A stretch of DNA of 64,000 bases from Bifidobacterium criceti (GCF_002286935.1 NZ_MVOH01000002.1:1-64000), one strand, 5' to 3'; positions 51,519 through 60,811 are shown, numbered from the stretch's first letter. Notes: generated from the sequence alone by a model not told the origin. Made by a program: numbers and translations.

Positions 51519-54143
51519 TCAGCCTTCGACAGTTCCAGTGACCGACGTGTTGAACGCGGCGACGTCGCGCGTGCGCTCGGATGCCTCGACATTGCCGCGG
51601 ACGATGCGCTTGAGCGCGTTGTCCGCGTCCTTGTGCTCGTCGAGCCACGCGTTGCCCGCTTCGACGAGCTTCGCCGGATCGGCGTAGCCCGGATAGAGGC
51701 CCTCAAGGAGCGCTTCGGCCATATGGAAGGACTTGTTCTTCCAGATCCATTCGGCCTGCGCGAAGTATTCGTCGACATACGGGTCGGCGAGCGTCTGGCT
51801 CGGCGTGCCCGCGAAGCCGCGCGCGACCTCTTCGAGCTGGCTGTTCGTCAGGTCCGCGTTGTGCAACGCCTGATCCCATGCCCACGCCTTCGCGTCGGCG
51901 GTCGCGCGCACGGCGCGGGCGCCATAGGCGAATTCGCGGTTCTCGGTCGTGTCGCGGCGCTGGAGTTCGGCGTCGATGTCCTCGTCCTTGATCGCGTTGA
52001 CGGACGCGAGCGCGCGCACGAGCGACCAGCGGAAGTTGTTGTCGAGTTCGAGGCCTTCGAGCACGAGCGAACCGTCGAGCAGGCCGCGCACGGTGTCGGC
52101 GAATGCGTCGTCGCCTTCGACGCCGTAGCTCAGGTAGGCGGACGCGAGCTGGAACTGCATGTCGGAGCCTGCGGGCGCGCGCTTCGCGAGCGTGAGCAGC
52201 GCGTTGGCCACATGGCGCGCGATGAGCGTGCGCTTCGCCGGGTCGGTGTAGTGCCATACGGTCGTTGAGAGCGTCGCGAGCGCGTAGCGGAACGTCGTCG
52301 ATTCGGTTTCGGTCGACAGCAGTTTGAGTGTCGTGTCGATGAAATCGGTCGCGGCGAGTTCGGCGTCACGTGTCATGTCCCACAGCGCGAGCCAGATGAC
52401 GGCGCGTGTGAGCGCATCGTCGAAGCGGTACAGGTTCGCGAGCGCGAACGCGAGGGAATCGTCGTCGAACCGCAGTTTCGTATAGGTGAGGTCGTCGTCG
52501 TTCGCGAGGATGAACGCGGGCTTCGCTTTGCCGGCGGCGGGTACGATCGTCGTCGCGCCGTCGACGTCGAGTTCGATACGGTCGGTGCGCACGATCTTGC
52601 CGCTTGCCGCGTCCTCGTTGTAGAAGCCGACGGCGAGGCGGTGCGGGCGCAGCACGGGGTGTGCTTCGGGCGCGCTTTGCGTGAGCGTGAGTGTCGTGAT
52701 CGTGCCGTCGTCGGCGGTCGCGACGTCGGTCGAGATCGTGTTGATGCCCGATTGCTCCAGCCACTTCTCGCTCCACGTCTTGAGGTCGCGACCGGAGGTC
52801 TGTTCGAGTTCCGACAGCAGGTCGTTGAGTGTCGCGTTCGAGTATGCGTGGCGGTACAGGTAGTGGTTGATGCCTGCGAAGAACTTGTCACGGCCGACGT
52901 AGGCGACGAGCTGCTTGAGGACGGACGCGCCCTTCGCGTAGGTGATGCCGTCGAAGTTGACGTAGGTGTCGTTGAGGTCGTTGATCGGCGCGACGATCGG
53001 GTGCGTCGTGCTCAGCTGGTCCTGGTTGAGCGCCCAGCTTTTCTCACCCGAGCAGAACGTCGCCCATGCGTCGTGCCATTCGGTCGCTTCGGCGGTCGCG
53101 AGCGTCGACGTGAACTCGGCGAACGACTCGTTGAGCCACAGGTCGTTCCACCATTTCATCGTCACATAGTCGCCGAACCACATGTGCGCGAGCTCGTGCA
53201 GGACCGTCACGACGCGGCGCTCGGCGAGCGCGTCGGTCACCTTCGACGAGAACACGTAGGAGTCGCGGATCGTGACCATGCCGATGTTCTCCATCGCGCC
53301 CGCGTTGTATTCGGGCACGTAGATCTGGTCGTATTTCGCGTACGGGTAGGGCACGCCCCACGTCTTCGCGTAGAACGCGAAGCCTTTCTTCGTGATGTCG
53401 AACAGGTAGTCGACGTCTTTCGCGAAGTCGTCTTTGAGCGCCTGGCGGCAGTATTGCGCCATCGGGATGGTGCGGCCGTCCTCGTTCTCGTACGTCGTAT
53501 GCCATTCGGCGTACGGGCCGGCGCAGATCGCGGTCAGGTAGGAGCTCATCGTCGGAGTCGGCGCGAACGTCCAACGCTTCGTCGTTTCGGACGGTTTGCC
53601 GGCGAGGGTGCCGTCCATCGTCATCCGGTCGAGGTCGGCGACGGAGGCGACGGGCATGTTCGACGTGACGATCCACGACTTGGGTGCCGTGACGGTGAAA
53701 TCGAACACGGCTTTGAGGTCGGGCTGGTCGAACACGGCGTAGACGCGGCGCGCGTCCGGCACTTCGAACTGCGAATACAGGTAGACGTTGCCGTCGGAGG
53801 GGTCGACGCTCCTGTGCAGGCCTTCACCGGTCGTCGAATAGCGGCACAGCGCGGTGACGGTCACGGTGTTGTGTTCGGCGAGGTCGTTGAGTTGGATACG
53901 ATCGTCGTCGAAGACCTCGTTCGGGTCGAGTTCGGTCCCGTTGACGGCGACCTTCGTCACTTCGTCGGCGATGAGGTCGAGGAATGTGCTCTCCCCCGGC
54001 GTCGCGTCGAATTCGACCGTCGAGGTCGAGACGAACGTCTTGTCGCCCTGTGTGAGATCAAGGTCGACGGCGTAATGGATCGGGTATTGGACGACCGATT
54101 TGCGTTCCTGCGCTTCGACGCGCGTAAGGTTGGCTCCTGGCAT
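51519..54143 (-). CDS. pepN: Aminopeptidase N (M1 family)
   Basis: An 874-residue zinc aminopeptidase that releases N-terminal residues from peptides in the cytosol. The substrate-anchoring GAMEN (282-286) and the zinc site HELAHMWFGDYV (HExxH, 316-320) with the third ligand Glu339 in WLNESFAEFTS are intact. The ERAP1-like C-terminal helical domain is complete, and the length is that of actinobacterial PepN. GAAGGAG precedes the ATG at 54143. It is read in the same direction as rnj, 86 bp downstream of it. Confidence 0.96.
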   Translation of the reverse strand: MPGANLTRVEAQERKSVVQYPIHYAVDLDLTQGDKTFVSTSTVEFDATPGESTFLDLIADEVTKVAVNGTELDPNEVFDDDRIQLNDLAEHNTVTVTALCRYSTTGEGLHRSVDPSDGNVYLYSQFEVPDARRVYAVFDQPDLKAVFDFTVTAPKSWIVTSNMPVASVADLDRMTMDGTLAGKPSETTKRWTFAPTPTMSSYLTAICAGPYAEWHTTYENEDGRTIPMAQYCRQALKDDFAKDVDYLFDITKKGFAFYAKTWGVPYPYAKYDQIYVPEYNAGAMENIGMVTIRDSYVFSSKVTDALAERRVVTVLHELAHMWFGDYVTMKWWNDLWLNESFAEFTSTLATAEATEWHDAWATFCSGEKSWALNQDQLSTTHPIVAPINDLNDTYVNFDGITYAKGASVLKQLVAYVGRDKFFAGINHYLYRHAYSNATLNDLLSELEQTSGRDLKTWSEKWLEQSGINTISTDVATADDGTITTLTLTQSAPEAHPVLRPHRLAVGFYNEDAASGKIVRTDRIELDVDGATTIVPAAGKAKPAFILANDDDLTYTKLRFDDDSLAFALANLYRFDDALTRAVIWLALWDMTRDAELAATDFIDTTLKLLSTETESTTFRYALATLSTTVWHYTDPAKRTLIARHVANALLTLAKRAPAGSDMQFQLASAYLSYGVEGDDAFADTVRGLLDGSLVLEGLELDNNFRWSLVRALASVNAIKDEDIDAELQRRDTTENREFAYGARAVRATADAKAWAWDQALHNADLTNSQLEEVARGFAGTPSQTLADPYVDEYFAQAEWIWKNKSFHMAEALLEGLYPGYADPAKLVEAGNAWLDEHKDADNALKRIVRGNVEASERTRDVAAFNTSVTGTVEG

Positions 54144-54229
54144 ACTGCTCCTTCACTTCGTTGGTATCGCGCCGCCGGGCGTACGGCGGCGCCGTTCATG
54201 GTTCTTCGTGCACGCGGTGCGCGTGGCCG

Positions 54230-56200
54230 TCAGTTCACGTAGCCTTCCATCGCGTCCATGTCGGCTGCGATGTCGGCGACGACGGGCACGATCATCGGCT
54301 TGCGGTGCAGTTCGCGCGCGACCCAGCCGCCGAGCGTGCGGCGCATGATCTGCTGCAGCTTATACGTGTCCTTCGTGCCGGTCATCATCGCATCGCGCAG
54401 CTGTTCGACGATCTGATGGCGCACCTTTTCGAATTCCTTCTCGTCCTCGGCGACGGCGTTGAGATACACCTTCGGCCCCGAGACGACCTCGGACGCGTCC
54501 GTGTCGACGACGGCGAAGCACGAGACGAAGCCCTCGGAGCCGAGGATACGGCGCTTTTCAAGCTCCTCGTCGGTCAGTTCGCCGACCGAATCGCCATCGA
54601 CGTAGATGTACCCGCACGGCACCGAGCCGACGATCGCGGCCTTGCCATGGTAGAGGTCGACGACGTCGCCGTCTTCGGCGAGCACGACGTTCTCCGGGTC
54701 GATGCCGGTCTTGACGGCGATCAGGCCGTTCGCGACGAGGTGGCGGTTCTCGCCGTGGATCGGCATCGCGTTCTTCGGCTTGACGATGTTGTACATGTAC
54801 AGCAGCTCGCCCTCGTTGCAATGCCCGGAGACGTGCACGGCCGCATTGTCACGGTTGACGACGCGTGCGCCAAGCTGCACGAGCTTGTTGATGACCTTGT
54901 ACACGCCGTGCTCGTTGCCCGGGATGAGCGAGCTCGCGAGGATGACCGTGTCGAACTCGTTGATCGTGATGTCGCGGTGGTTGCCGTCGGCGATGCGGCC
55001 GAGCGCGGCCATCGGCTCACCCTGCGAACCGGTGCACATGTAGACGAGCTTGTTGTCCGGGTAGTCCTTCGCCTTCTTCAGGTCGATGACCGTGTCCTCC
55101 GGCAGGTGCAGGTAGCCGAGGTCGGCGGCGATCGCCATGTTGCGCACCATCGAACGGCCCACAAAGACGACCTTGCGGCCATACTTGTGCGCGGCGTCGA
55201 CGACCTGCTGCACACGGTGCACATGGCTCGAGAAGCTCGCGACGATGATCTTGCGCGTCGCCGTCGCGAACACCTGGTCGAGCGCGGGACCGATCGACGT
55301 CTCCGGCTTGACGAACCCAGGCACCTCGGCGTTCGTCGAATCCATCATCAGCAGGTCGATGCCCTGTTCGCCAAGCTTGCCGAACTCGACAAGATCGGTC
55401 ACACGGTGGTCGAGCGGCAGCTGGTCAAGCTTGATGTCGCCCGTGTCGATGAGCGAGCCGGCAGGCGTGCGCACGCACACGGCGAGCGCGTCCGGGATCG
55501 AATGGGTGACGGTCACGAATTCAAGGTTGAACGGACCAACCTTGAGCTTGTCGCGGCCCTTGACCTCGATCATCTCCGGATCGAGATGGTGTTCCTTGCA
55601 TTTCGCCTCGACGAAACCAAGGGTGAGCTTCGAACCGATGAGCGGGATGTCCGGACGCATCTTGAGCAGATACGGGACGCCGCCGATATGGTCCTCATGT
55701 CCGTGCGTGAGCACAAGCGCCTCGACCTTGTCGAGACGGTCCTTGATGTAGTTGAAATCAGGAAGGATGAGGTCGACGCCCGGCTGCTCCTCCTCCGGGA
55801 ACAACACACCGCAATCGATGAGCAGGATATGCCCGTTGTATTCGATGACGTTCATGTTGCGGCCGATCTCACCGAGGCCACCGAGCGGCACGATGCGCAT
55901 CGAACCCTTACGGTACTTCGGCGGCGCGATGCGGTTCTCATCACTCGTGTCCGACGTCGCGAGCGCACGTGTGCGCGCCTTTCTAGCGTCCGACTTCGCG
56001 TTCGACTTGCGCGTGCGCGTCGCCTTCTTCGTCGACGCCGATTTCGACGACGTGGACTTCGACGACGTCTTGCGTGTGCGCGTCGTCTTCGCCGTCTGCT
56101 CACTGAGCGATTCGACGGCGAGTTCGGCGGCCTCCTGCGCCGTCTGTGTGGTCTTCCTCTTCGATCCACGCACATGCGTGGTTGTTGTTGTCTCTGTCAT
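54230..56200 (-). CDS. rnj: Ribonuclease J
   Basis: A 656-residue metallo-beta-lactamase/beta-CASP RNase that degrades and processes mRNA and rRNA through 5'-3' exonuclease and endonuclease activity. The zinc motif VLTHGHEDHIGGVPYLL is present, with MRIVPLGGLGEIGRNMNVIE at the start of the catalytic core and VHVSGHCNEGELLYM in the beta-CASP part. Compared with ~555-residue RNase J, the N-terminus has about 95 extra residues rich in Thr, Ser, Lys and Arg, which may bind RNA or protein partners. The start at 56200 has no strong ribosome binding site. It is followed by pepN. Confidence 0.95.
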   Translation of the reverse strand: MTETTTTTHVRGSKRKTTQTAQEAAELAVESLSEQTAKTTRTRKTSSKSTSSKSASTKKATRTRKSNAKSDARKARTRALATSDTSDENRIAPPKYRKGSMRIVPLGGLGEIGRNMNVIEYNGHILLIDCGVLFPEEEQPGVDLILPDFNYIKDRLDKVEALVLTHGHEDHIGGVPYLLKMRPDIPLIGSKLTLGFVEAKCKEHHLDPEMIEVKGRDKLKVGPFNLEFVTVTHSIPDALAVCVRTPAGSLIDTGDIKLDQLPLDHRVTDLVEFGKLGEQGIDLLMMDSTNAEVPGFVKPETSIGPALDQVFATATRKIIVASFSSHVHRVQQVVDAAHKYGRKVVFVGRSMVRNMAIAADLGYLHLPEDTVIDLKKAKDYPDNKLVYMCTGSQGEPMAALGRIADGNHRDITINEFDTVILASSLIPGNEHGVYKVINKLVQLGARVVNRDNAAVHVSGHCNEGELLYMYNIVKPKNAMPIHGENRHLVANGLIAVKTGIDPENVVLAEDGDVVDLYHGKAAIVGSVPCGYIYVDGDSVGELTDEELEKRRILGSEGFVSCFAVVDTDASEVVSGPKVYLNAVAEDEKEFEKVRHQIVEQLRDAMMTGTKDTYKLQQIMRRTLGGWVARELHRKPMIVPVVADIAADMDAMEGYVN

Positions 56201-56654
56201 GGTTCTGTTGTTGGTTTCTCTTACGTGCCGCCCGCCTGTGCGCGCGGCGAGGCTTCATACGATCGTGTCCGGCGCCTGTGTGGATGCGCGACCGGCATCG
56301 TTCGGTACGGCGATGAGGCGGGTGGTCATCGGCTCACAATCGTCATTCATTATGCTCATTCTGCTCACAGTGTATCGCCACCGGGAACCGTCGTGGGGCG
56401 CCAACGGCGCACTTGCAGCTCATGGCGCAATCACCGTGCGCCAAACTGTGCAACCGGACGGCGCGGACGTGCGTGTGTGGACATGTCTACTGCAGTGGAC
56501 GATGGCGGACGTGTACGGCGGTGTGCGTCGTGTGACCGCCGACGATATGACAATGCGATTGCACGCGACGCATGCAATCGCACATTGTCGGCGTCCGTTG
56601 TGGCGGCGTCCATCTCGGCGGCGTCCGTCGGCTTACGGCGCGACGCTGACGCGT
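56201..56654. other. Intergenic region between dapA and rnj
   Basis: About 450 bp without a supported gene. It contains a strong hairpin near 56539-56593 after dapA and, closer to 56201, the promoter region of rnj, which I could not pinpoint. Confidence 0.4.
56539..56593 (-). terminator. Hairpin after dapA
   Basis: GCGATTGC (56555-56562) pairs perfectly with GCAATCGC (56574-56581), and the outer ACAAT (56550-56554) with ATTGT (56584-56588), with CCGAC/GTCGG adding further pairing. It lies 62 bp past the dapA stop. Confidence 0.55.
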
Positions 56655-57563
56655 TCAGTCGATTAGGCCGCTCGCCTGCATTCCCGCGCGCACGACCTCG
56701 ATCTGTTCGGGCGTCGGACCGACGTTCGGCAGACGCATCACGGTGCTATCGAGGACCCCGCGCACATACAGCGCCGCCTTCGCCATGACGGCCTGGAACC
56801 CGGTGCCGTTCATCGCGTCGATCGCGGGCGCGATGCGGTTCGCGAGCTCCTGCGCGCGATGGATGTCCCCGCGGTCGAAGGCTTCGGCAAGCTCACGCAT
56901 CGGATGCGCGGCCGCATGCGCGACGACGGAGATGATACCGACGGCGCCGATCGACAGGAACGGCAGATAGAGCGCGTCATCACCCGAATACCACGTGAGC
57001 CCCGTCTCAAGACGCTTGCGGACGGCGCCCGCGATGTCGCCCGTCGCGTCCTTGACCGCCTGAACATGGTCGAGTTCGGACAGATGGCAGTAGGTGTCGA
57101 GCGCGATGCGCACACCCGTGCGGCCCGGGACGTCATAGACGATGATCGGTTTGTCTGCGGACTCGTCGACGGCGCGGTAATGATAGAAGATGCCCTGCTG
57201 CGACGGGCGCGAATAATACGGGCAGACGACGAGCACGGCGTCCGCGCCCGCCTCCTGCGTCTGCTCGACCATGCGCACCGTATGCGCGGTGTCATTCGAA
57301 CCGGCACCGGAGATGACGGGGACGTCGACGACCTCCTTGACGGCGCGGACGAGGTCGACTTTCTCATCCATATGCGTCGTCGGCGATTCACCGGTCGTGC
57401 CGTTGACGACAAGACCGTCGGCGCCGTCGGCGACAAGCTGTTTCGCGACCGCCTGCGCGGCGTCGTAATCAATCGATCCGTCATCCTTCATCGGCGTGAC
57501 CATCGCGGGAAGGACACGCCCGAACGGGGCGGGGTCAAGAAGATGCATCGTTCCGTCTGTCAT
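56655..57563 (-). CDS. dapA: 4-hydroxy-tetrahydrodipicolinate synthase
   Basis: A 302-residue TIM-barrel enzyme that condenses pyruvate with aspartate semialdehyde at the first committed step of lysine and diaminopimelate synthesis. The pyruvate-binding GTTGESPT, the Tyr of YYSRPSQQGIFYHY, IIVYDVPGRTGV and the Schiff-base Lys in AVKDATGDI are all seen. The start is uncertain: ATG at 57563 has a weak binding site, and a second ATG follows five codons later (MHLLDP). dapB lies 165 bp upstream in the same direction, separated by a structured region. Confidence 0.95.
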   Translation of the reverse strand: MTDGTMHLLDPAPFGRVLPAMVTPMKDDGSIDYDAAQAVAKQLVADGADGLVVNGTTGESPTTHMDEKVDLVRAVKEVVDVPVISGAGSNDTAHTVRMVEQTQEAGADAVLVVCPYYSRPSQQGIFYHYRAVDESADKPIIVYDVPGRTGVRIALDTYCHLSELDHVQAVKDATGDIAGAVRKRLETGLTWYSGDDALYLPFLSIGAVGIISVVAHAAAHPMRELAEAFDRGDIHRAQELANRIAPAIDAMNGTGFQAVMAKAALYVRGVLDSTVMRLPNVGPTPEQIEVVRAGMQASGLID

Positions 57564-57611
57564 AGCTGCAACGGTACTTGTCGGTTAGGACGCGCGCAGC
57601 CGCGCGGATGT

Positions 57612-57680
57612 GGATGTTCCACGCCCGCGCCGCGATACGCGCGTCGCGATATGCGCGGCGCTGTGAAACATCCGTGGAAC
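57612..57680 (-). promoter_or_regulatory. Structured leader between dapB and dapA
   Basis: GCGCCGCG (57627-57634) pairs with CGCGGCGC (57654-57661), and GGATGTT (57612-57618) with AACATCC (57667-57673). GTTCCACG (57616-57623) can instead pair with CGTGGAAC (57673-57680), and that stem excludes the GGATGTT one. It may be a dapB terminator or an attenuator-like element ahead of dapA. It does not look like a lysine riboswitch. Confidence 0.45.
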
Positions 57681-57728
57681 GGTGGGATATCGTCGAACTG
57701 AATCCGGATATCATCGAACCGGAGAACG

Positions 57729-58481
57729 TCACAGGTCGAGGAAATGGTCGAGACCGACCGTCAATCCCGGGAACTCATGCGACGCCACTTTGCGCACGGC
57801 GAGCAGCACACCAGGCATGAACGAGCCGCGGTCGAAGCTATCGGCGCGGATGACGAGCTGCTCGCCGGCGTTGCCGAACAGCACCTCCTCATGCGCGTTG
57901 AGACCACGCAGGCGCACGGCGTGCACATGGACGCCGTTGACGACCTGGCCGCGCGAGCCACCATCGGTCTGCGTATTGTCCGGGACTGCACCGAGCCCCG
58001 CCTTCGCACGCGCATCGCCGATGCCCTGCGCGGTGTGGATCGCCGTGCCCGAAGGCGCGTCCACTTTGTCCGGATGGTGCAGCTCGATGACTTCCGCGGA
58101 TTCGAAATACGGTGCGGCGAGACGCGCGAAATAATCGGCGAGCACAGCGGAGATCGCGAAATTCGGCGCGATGAAGACGCTCTGTCCTTCGCGCGGCGCA
58201 TTGGCGAGCGCGGCGCGCACCGCGTCGAGCTTGTCGTCGGTCCAACCGGTCGTGCCGACGACGACGTCGAGGCCCTGGCCGACGAGCGTGAGCACATTGC
58301 CGAGCGCGACCGACGGCACCGTGAATTCGACGACGACATCGGTGTTCTCGGGCGTGATCTGCGTGAGGTCGTCGCCTGCGTCGAGCGCGAGCGCGAGTTC
58401 GGCGTCGGGCGCGGCGTTGACGGCGTCGACGACGTGCGATCCCATGCGCCCCTTGGCGCCTACTACGGAAACCTTGATCAT
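57729..58481 (-). CDS. dapB: 4-hydroxy-tetrahydrodipicolinate reductase
   Basis: A 250-residue NAD(P)H-dependent reductase, second step of the diaminopimelate/lysine pathway. The start at 58481 (MIKVSVVGAKGRMGSHVVDA) carries the nucleotide-binding GAKGRMG loop; the longer frame beginning MRKKDGDT lacks a ribosome binding site. VVVGTTGWTDDKL, the catalytic EVIELHHPDKVDAPSGTA (His pair and Lys) and the C-terminal helix are present. At 250 residues it matches the actinobacterial type. Together with dapA it supplies cell-wall precursors. Confidence 0.95.
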   Translation of the reverse strand: MIKVSVVGAKGRMGSHVVDAVNAAPDAELALALDAGDDLTQITPENTDVVVEFTVPSVALGNVLTLVGQGLDVVVGTTGWTDDKLDAVRAALANAPREGQSVFIAPNFAISAVLADYFARLAAPYFESAEVIELHHPDKVDAPSGTAIHTAQGIGDARAKAGLGAVPDNTQTDGGSRGQVVNGVHVHAVRLRGLNAHEEVLFGNAGEQLVIRADSFDRGSFMPGVLLAVRKVASHEFPGLTVGLDHFLDL

Positions 58482-58569
58482 GGTGTCCCCATCTTTCTTT
58501 CTCATGGTGAAGTGGATAGGTATGGCTGTATTCCAAATCCAGTGTAGCTGCGCCCCTGCGCGGCGGGTA

Positions 58570-58613
58570 CGCAGTGCGGTACGCCGAGCGGCGCCTCAGC
58601 GTACCGTCGTGCG
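58570..58613. repeat. Dispersed hairpin repeat, copy 8
   Basis: CGGTACGCCGAG (58577-58588) pairs with CTCAGCGTACCG (58595-58606) with one mismatch; CGCA (58570-58573) pairs with TGCG (58610-58613). It begins 15 bp past the MFS stop and probably terminates it. Confidence 0.7.
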
Positions 58614-58628
58614 GATAGGTGGTCGGGG

Positions 58629-60050
58629 TCAGAGGGTGTCGCCGCGTTCTTGTTCGATATCGGCGTTTTTGTGCGTGAAGACCCACCATCCGAAGAGGGC
58701 GAAGGGGATCGCGGCGGCCGTGTACACCCATGTCATCATGACGCCCGCGTGGGAGTCGAGATGGTCGAGGATGACGCCGCCGAGGAGCGAACCGAGCGAC
58801 GCGCCGATCTGGCCGGCTGTCGTGAGCCATGAGAGTCCTTCCGTGAGCGACTGCTCCGGCACTGTTTCGCGCACGATGAGGTTGCCCGTCGCGAACAGTG
58901 GTGAGACGACGAGTCCTGCGAGCAGTTCGACCGCACCGAGCGCGAAATAGTTGTCCATCGTCGCGCGCATGCACGCGAAACCGACGACGAGGATCGAGAG
59001 GCACACGATCATGCGCCGCCAATGGGGGCCGCGGTGCTGCCGCGAACCGAAATACAACGCGCCGATGCACGAACCGACGGCGATCATCGCGAGCTGCAGT
59101 CCGAGGAAACGGTCGAGGTGGTCATGTTCCATCGCGGCCGTGATCGACACGTCGAACGTCGTGAAACTCATGTTGAAGCAGATGAACGTGAGCATGAGCG
59201 GGAGGATGCCCGCATACAGCAGCACATTGCGGGTCGTCGTGCGCGACGACGCGGCGAGCGCGTTGCGTTTGCGCATCGTGTCCTGCAACGCGGCGCCCTC
59301 GGCTGCCGCGACGCCCGCATTCGCCGTCGTACCGTCCACATCGAATTCGCCGCGCGCGATACGCAGTTCCATATCGTCGGCGGCGACGGGGTTCGTCTCG
59401 ACGACGCGCAGCACAGGCGGTTCCGAACGTTTGAGTGAGAAGAAGACGGTGCCGCCGATCGCGCACGCGGCGGTCGGTACGAACAATTGTGAGACCGGAT
59501 GCACCGATGTCGCGAGCGTCGCCGCGAGGATCGGTCCGAAGATGAATATGATTTCATCGATTGCCGATTCGAGCGCGTACGCGGTGTTGAGGAGGTCCAT
59601 ATTATCGGTGCGTTCGAGGAGATATGTCCACCGTGTGCGCACGAGCGCACCGAACGAGAACTGCGTCGCGCCCATGATGAGCGCGAGTGCGAACAACAGT
59701 GGTATCGGCACGCGCGCGAGCGCCGCGAATGCAAACGTGAGCATCGCGACGACCTGCACGGTGAGCGCGACGCGCCCGACCTTGCGCTGGCCGAAGCGGT
59801 CGAACAGGCGCGCGTAGAACGGCGTGACGGCGGCGACGGCGAGGATGTACGCGCCGCTCATCGAACCGGCGATCGTCCAATTGTCGTACAGGTGGTTGAG
59901 CGCGAGAACGATGCCGAGGCTCATCATGCTCATCGGCAGCCGCGCGAGCGCCGCGGACAGGCAGAACGCCTTCGCCCCAGGCAGTGCGAACATGCGCGCG
60001 TATGGCGAACGCTGTCGTGTCGTCGGTGTCGTCGTTGTCTTCCCGCTCAT
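58629..60050 (-). CDS. MFS transporter
   Basis: A 473-residue membrane protein with about twelve hydrophobic segments. The start at 60050 (MSGKTTTTPTTRQRSPYARM) overlaps the acetyltransferase stop by 4 bases. Loop 2-3 has the MFS-type ARLFDRFGQRKVGRVAL; a long cytosolic loop between the two halves (about residues 215-290, rich in Ala and Arg) is typical. LARLPMSMMSLGIVLALN near the N-terminus resembles uncharacterised actinobacterial exporters. The substrate is unknown. Coupling to an acetyltransferase hints at handling of a small molecule that the partner modifies. Confidence 0.85.
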   Translation of the reverse strand: MSGKTTTTPTTRQRSPYARMFALPGAKAFCLSAALARLPMSMMSLGIVLALNHLYDNWTIAGSMSGAYILAVAAVTPFYARLFDRFGQRKVGRVALTVQVVAMLTFAFAALARVPIPLLFALALIMGATQFSFGALVRTRWTYLLERTDNMDLLNTAYALESAIDEIIFIFGPILAATLATSVHPVSQLFVPTAACAIGGTVFFSLKRSEPPVLRVVETNPVAADDMELRIARGEFDVDGTTANAGVAAAEGAALQDTMRKRNALAASSRTTTRNVLLYAGILPLMLTFICFNMSFTTFDVSITAAMEHDHLDRFLGLQLAMIAVGSCIGALYFGSRQHRGPHWRRMIVCLSILVVGFACMRATMDNYFALGAVELLAGLVVSPLFATGNLIVRETVPEQSLTEGLSWLTTAGQIGASLGSLLGGVILDHLDSHAGVMMTWVYTAAAIPFALFGWWVFTHKNADIEQERGDTL

Positions 60051-60811
60051 GCTCCGCGCACCTCGTCCTGTGCGGGGTTGAGCGCGCCTGTGAGCGCGGT
60101 GTTGTTGAGGTCGGCGCGGTAGATGTATTGGTCGTCGGTGTTGAGTCCTTCGGTGAGGTCGGCGTCTTCGGGGTGGTCGGCGGCGATCCGTTCGGCGACG
60201 CGCACGAGCCCCTTGTGGTCGTAGAAGCCGTAGTCGCAGCTCGAATCGGTGTGCAGGAAGAACGCGCGCACTCCCATCGCGCGCAGCGCACCGAGCAGAT
60301 CCTCCCACAGGGCGCGTCCGACGCCGTGGCCGCGCACGTCGGGGTTGACCATGAACAGTTCGAGTTCGGCCTGGGTGTCCGCGCGCACGTCGCTGTCCTC
60401 TTCGAGGATGTCTTCGCGTACGAAGAAACCGTGTTCGAACATGTCGAGCATCTGCGCGCCGCGTGGGTCGGCGTTGATGAGCGCGCGCGTCTCCTCGAGC
60501 GCGTCGTGCGCCTGCGGGAAGAGTGTGGGATGTCCTTCAACGCGTACGAGTGTGATGCCGGCGAAGGTGCCGTCACCGAGTTCGGCGATGTTCGCCCATG
60601 TGCCCTGTTCAACGTAGTGAAGCGTCAGATAGCGCGCGATGAGCAGCGCGAGCGGTGTGCCCGCGATGCCTTCGCGCTGCGGCCAGACGCGGTCGAAGCA
60701 CGCGGTGACGTCGTCGAGGTCCTCCCAGCGCATCGCGCGATAGTGCACGCCGTTCGTTGACGTGCCGGTGGTGCGTTGGATGTTCGTTGTGGGTGCGTCG
60801 TTCGGGGACAT
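60047..60811 (-). CDS. GNAT-family acetyltransferase
   Basis: A 254-residue enzyme with the GNAT acetyl-CoA pyrophosphate loop VNPDVRGHGVGRALWEDLLG (Q/RxxGxG/A type) and the downstream FFLHTDSSCDYGFYDHKGLV. The N-terminal ~60 residues (HYRAMRWEDLDDVTACFDRV) match the typical substrate-side start of GNAT proteins. It has GAAGGAG upstream of ATG 60811 and is translationally coupled to the MFS gene. It could acetylate a small molecule, a peptide or a protein; the substrate is unknown. Confidence 0.85.
   Translation of the reverse strand: MSPNDAPTTNIQRTTGTSTNGVHYRAMRWEDLDDVTACFDRVWPQREGIAGTPLALLIARYLTLHYVEQGTWANIAELGDGTFAGITLVRVEGHPTLFPQAHDALEETRALINADPRGAQMLDMFEHGFFVREDILEEDSDVRADTQAELELFMVNPDVRGHGVGRALWEDLLGALRAMGVRAFFLHTDSSCDYGFYDHKGLVRVAERIAADHPEDADLTEGLNTDDQYIYRADLNNTALTGALNPAQDEVRGA

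Noticed and set aside
52641-54242. A 533-codon plus-strand open frame opposite pepN
   Set aside because: Shadow of pepN, whose GAMEN and HExxH motifs are intact on the other strand.
54161-56788. An 875-codon plus-strand open frame opposite rnj
   Set aside because: Antisense shadow of rnj. The Arg/Val/Asp-rich composition is typical of such shadows and rnj has clear motifs.
57612-57680. Lysine riboswitch upstream of dapA
   Set aside because: The element is far too short and lacks the multi-branched conserved core of the L-box.
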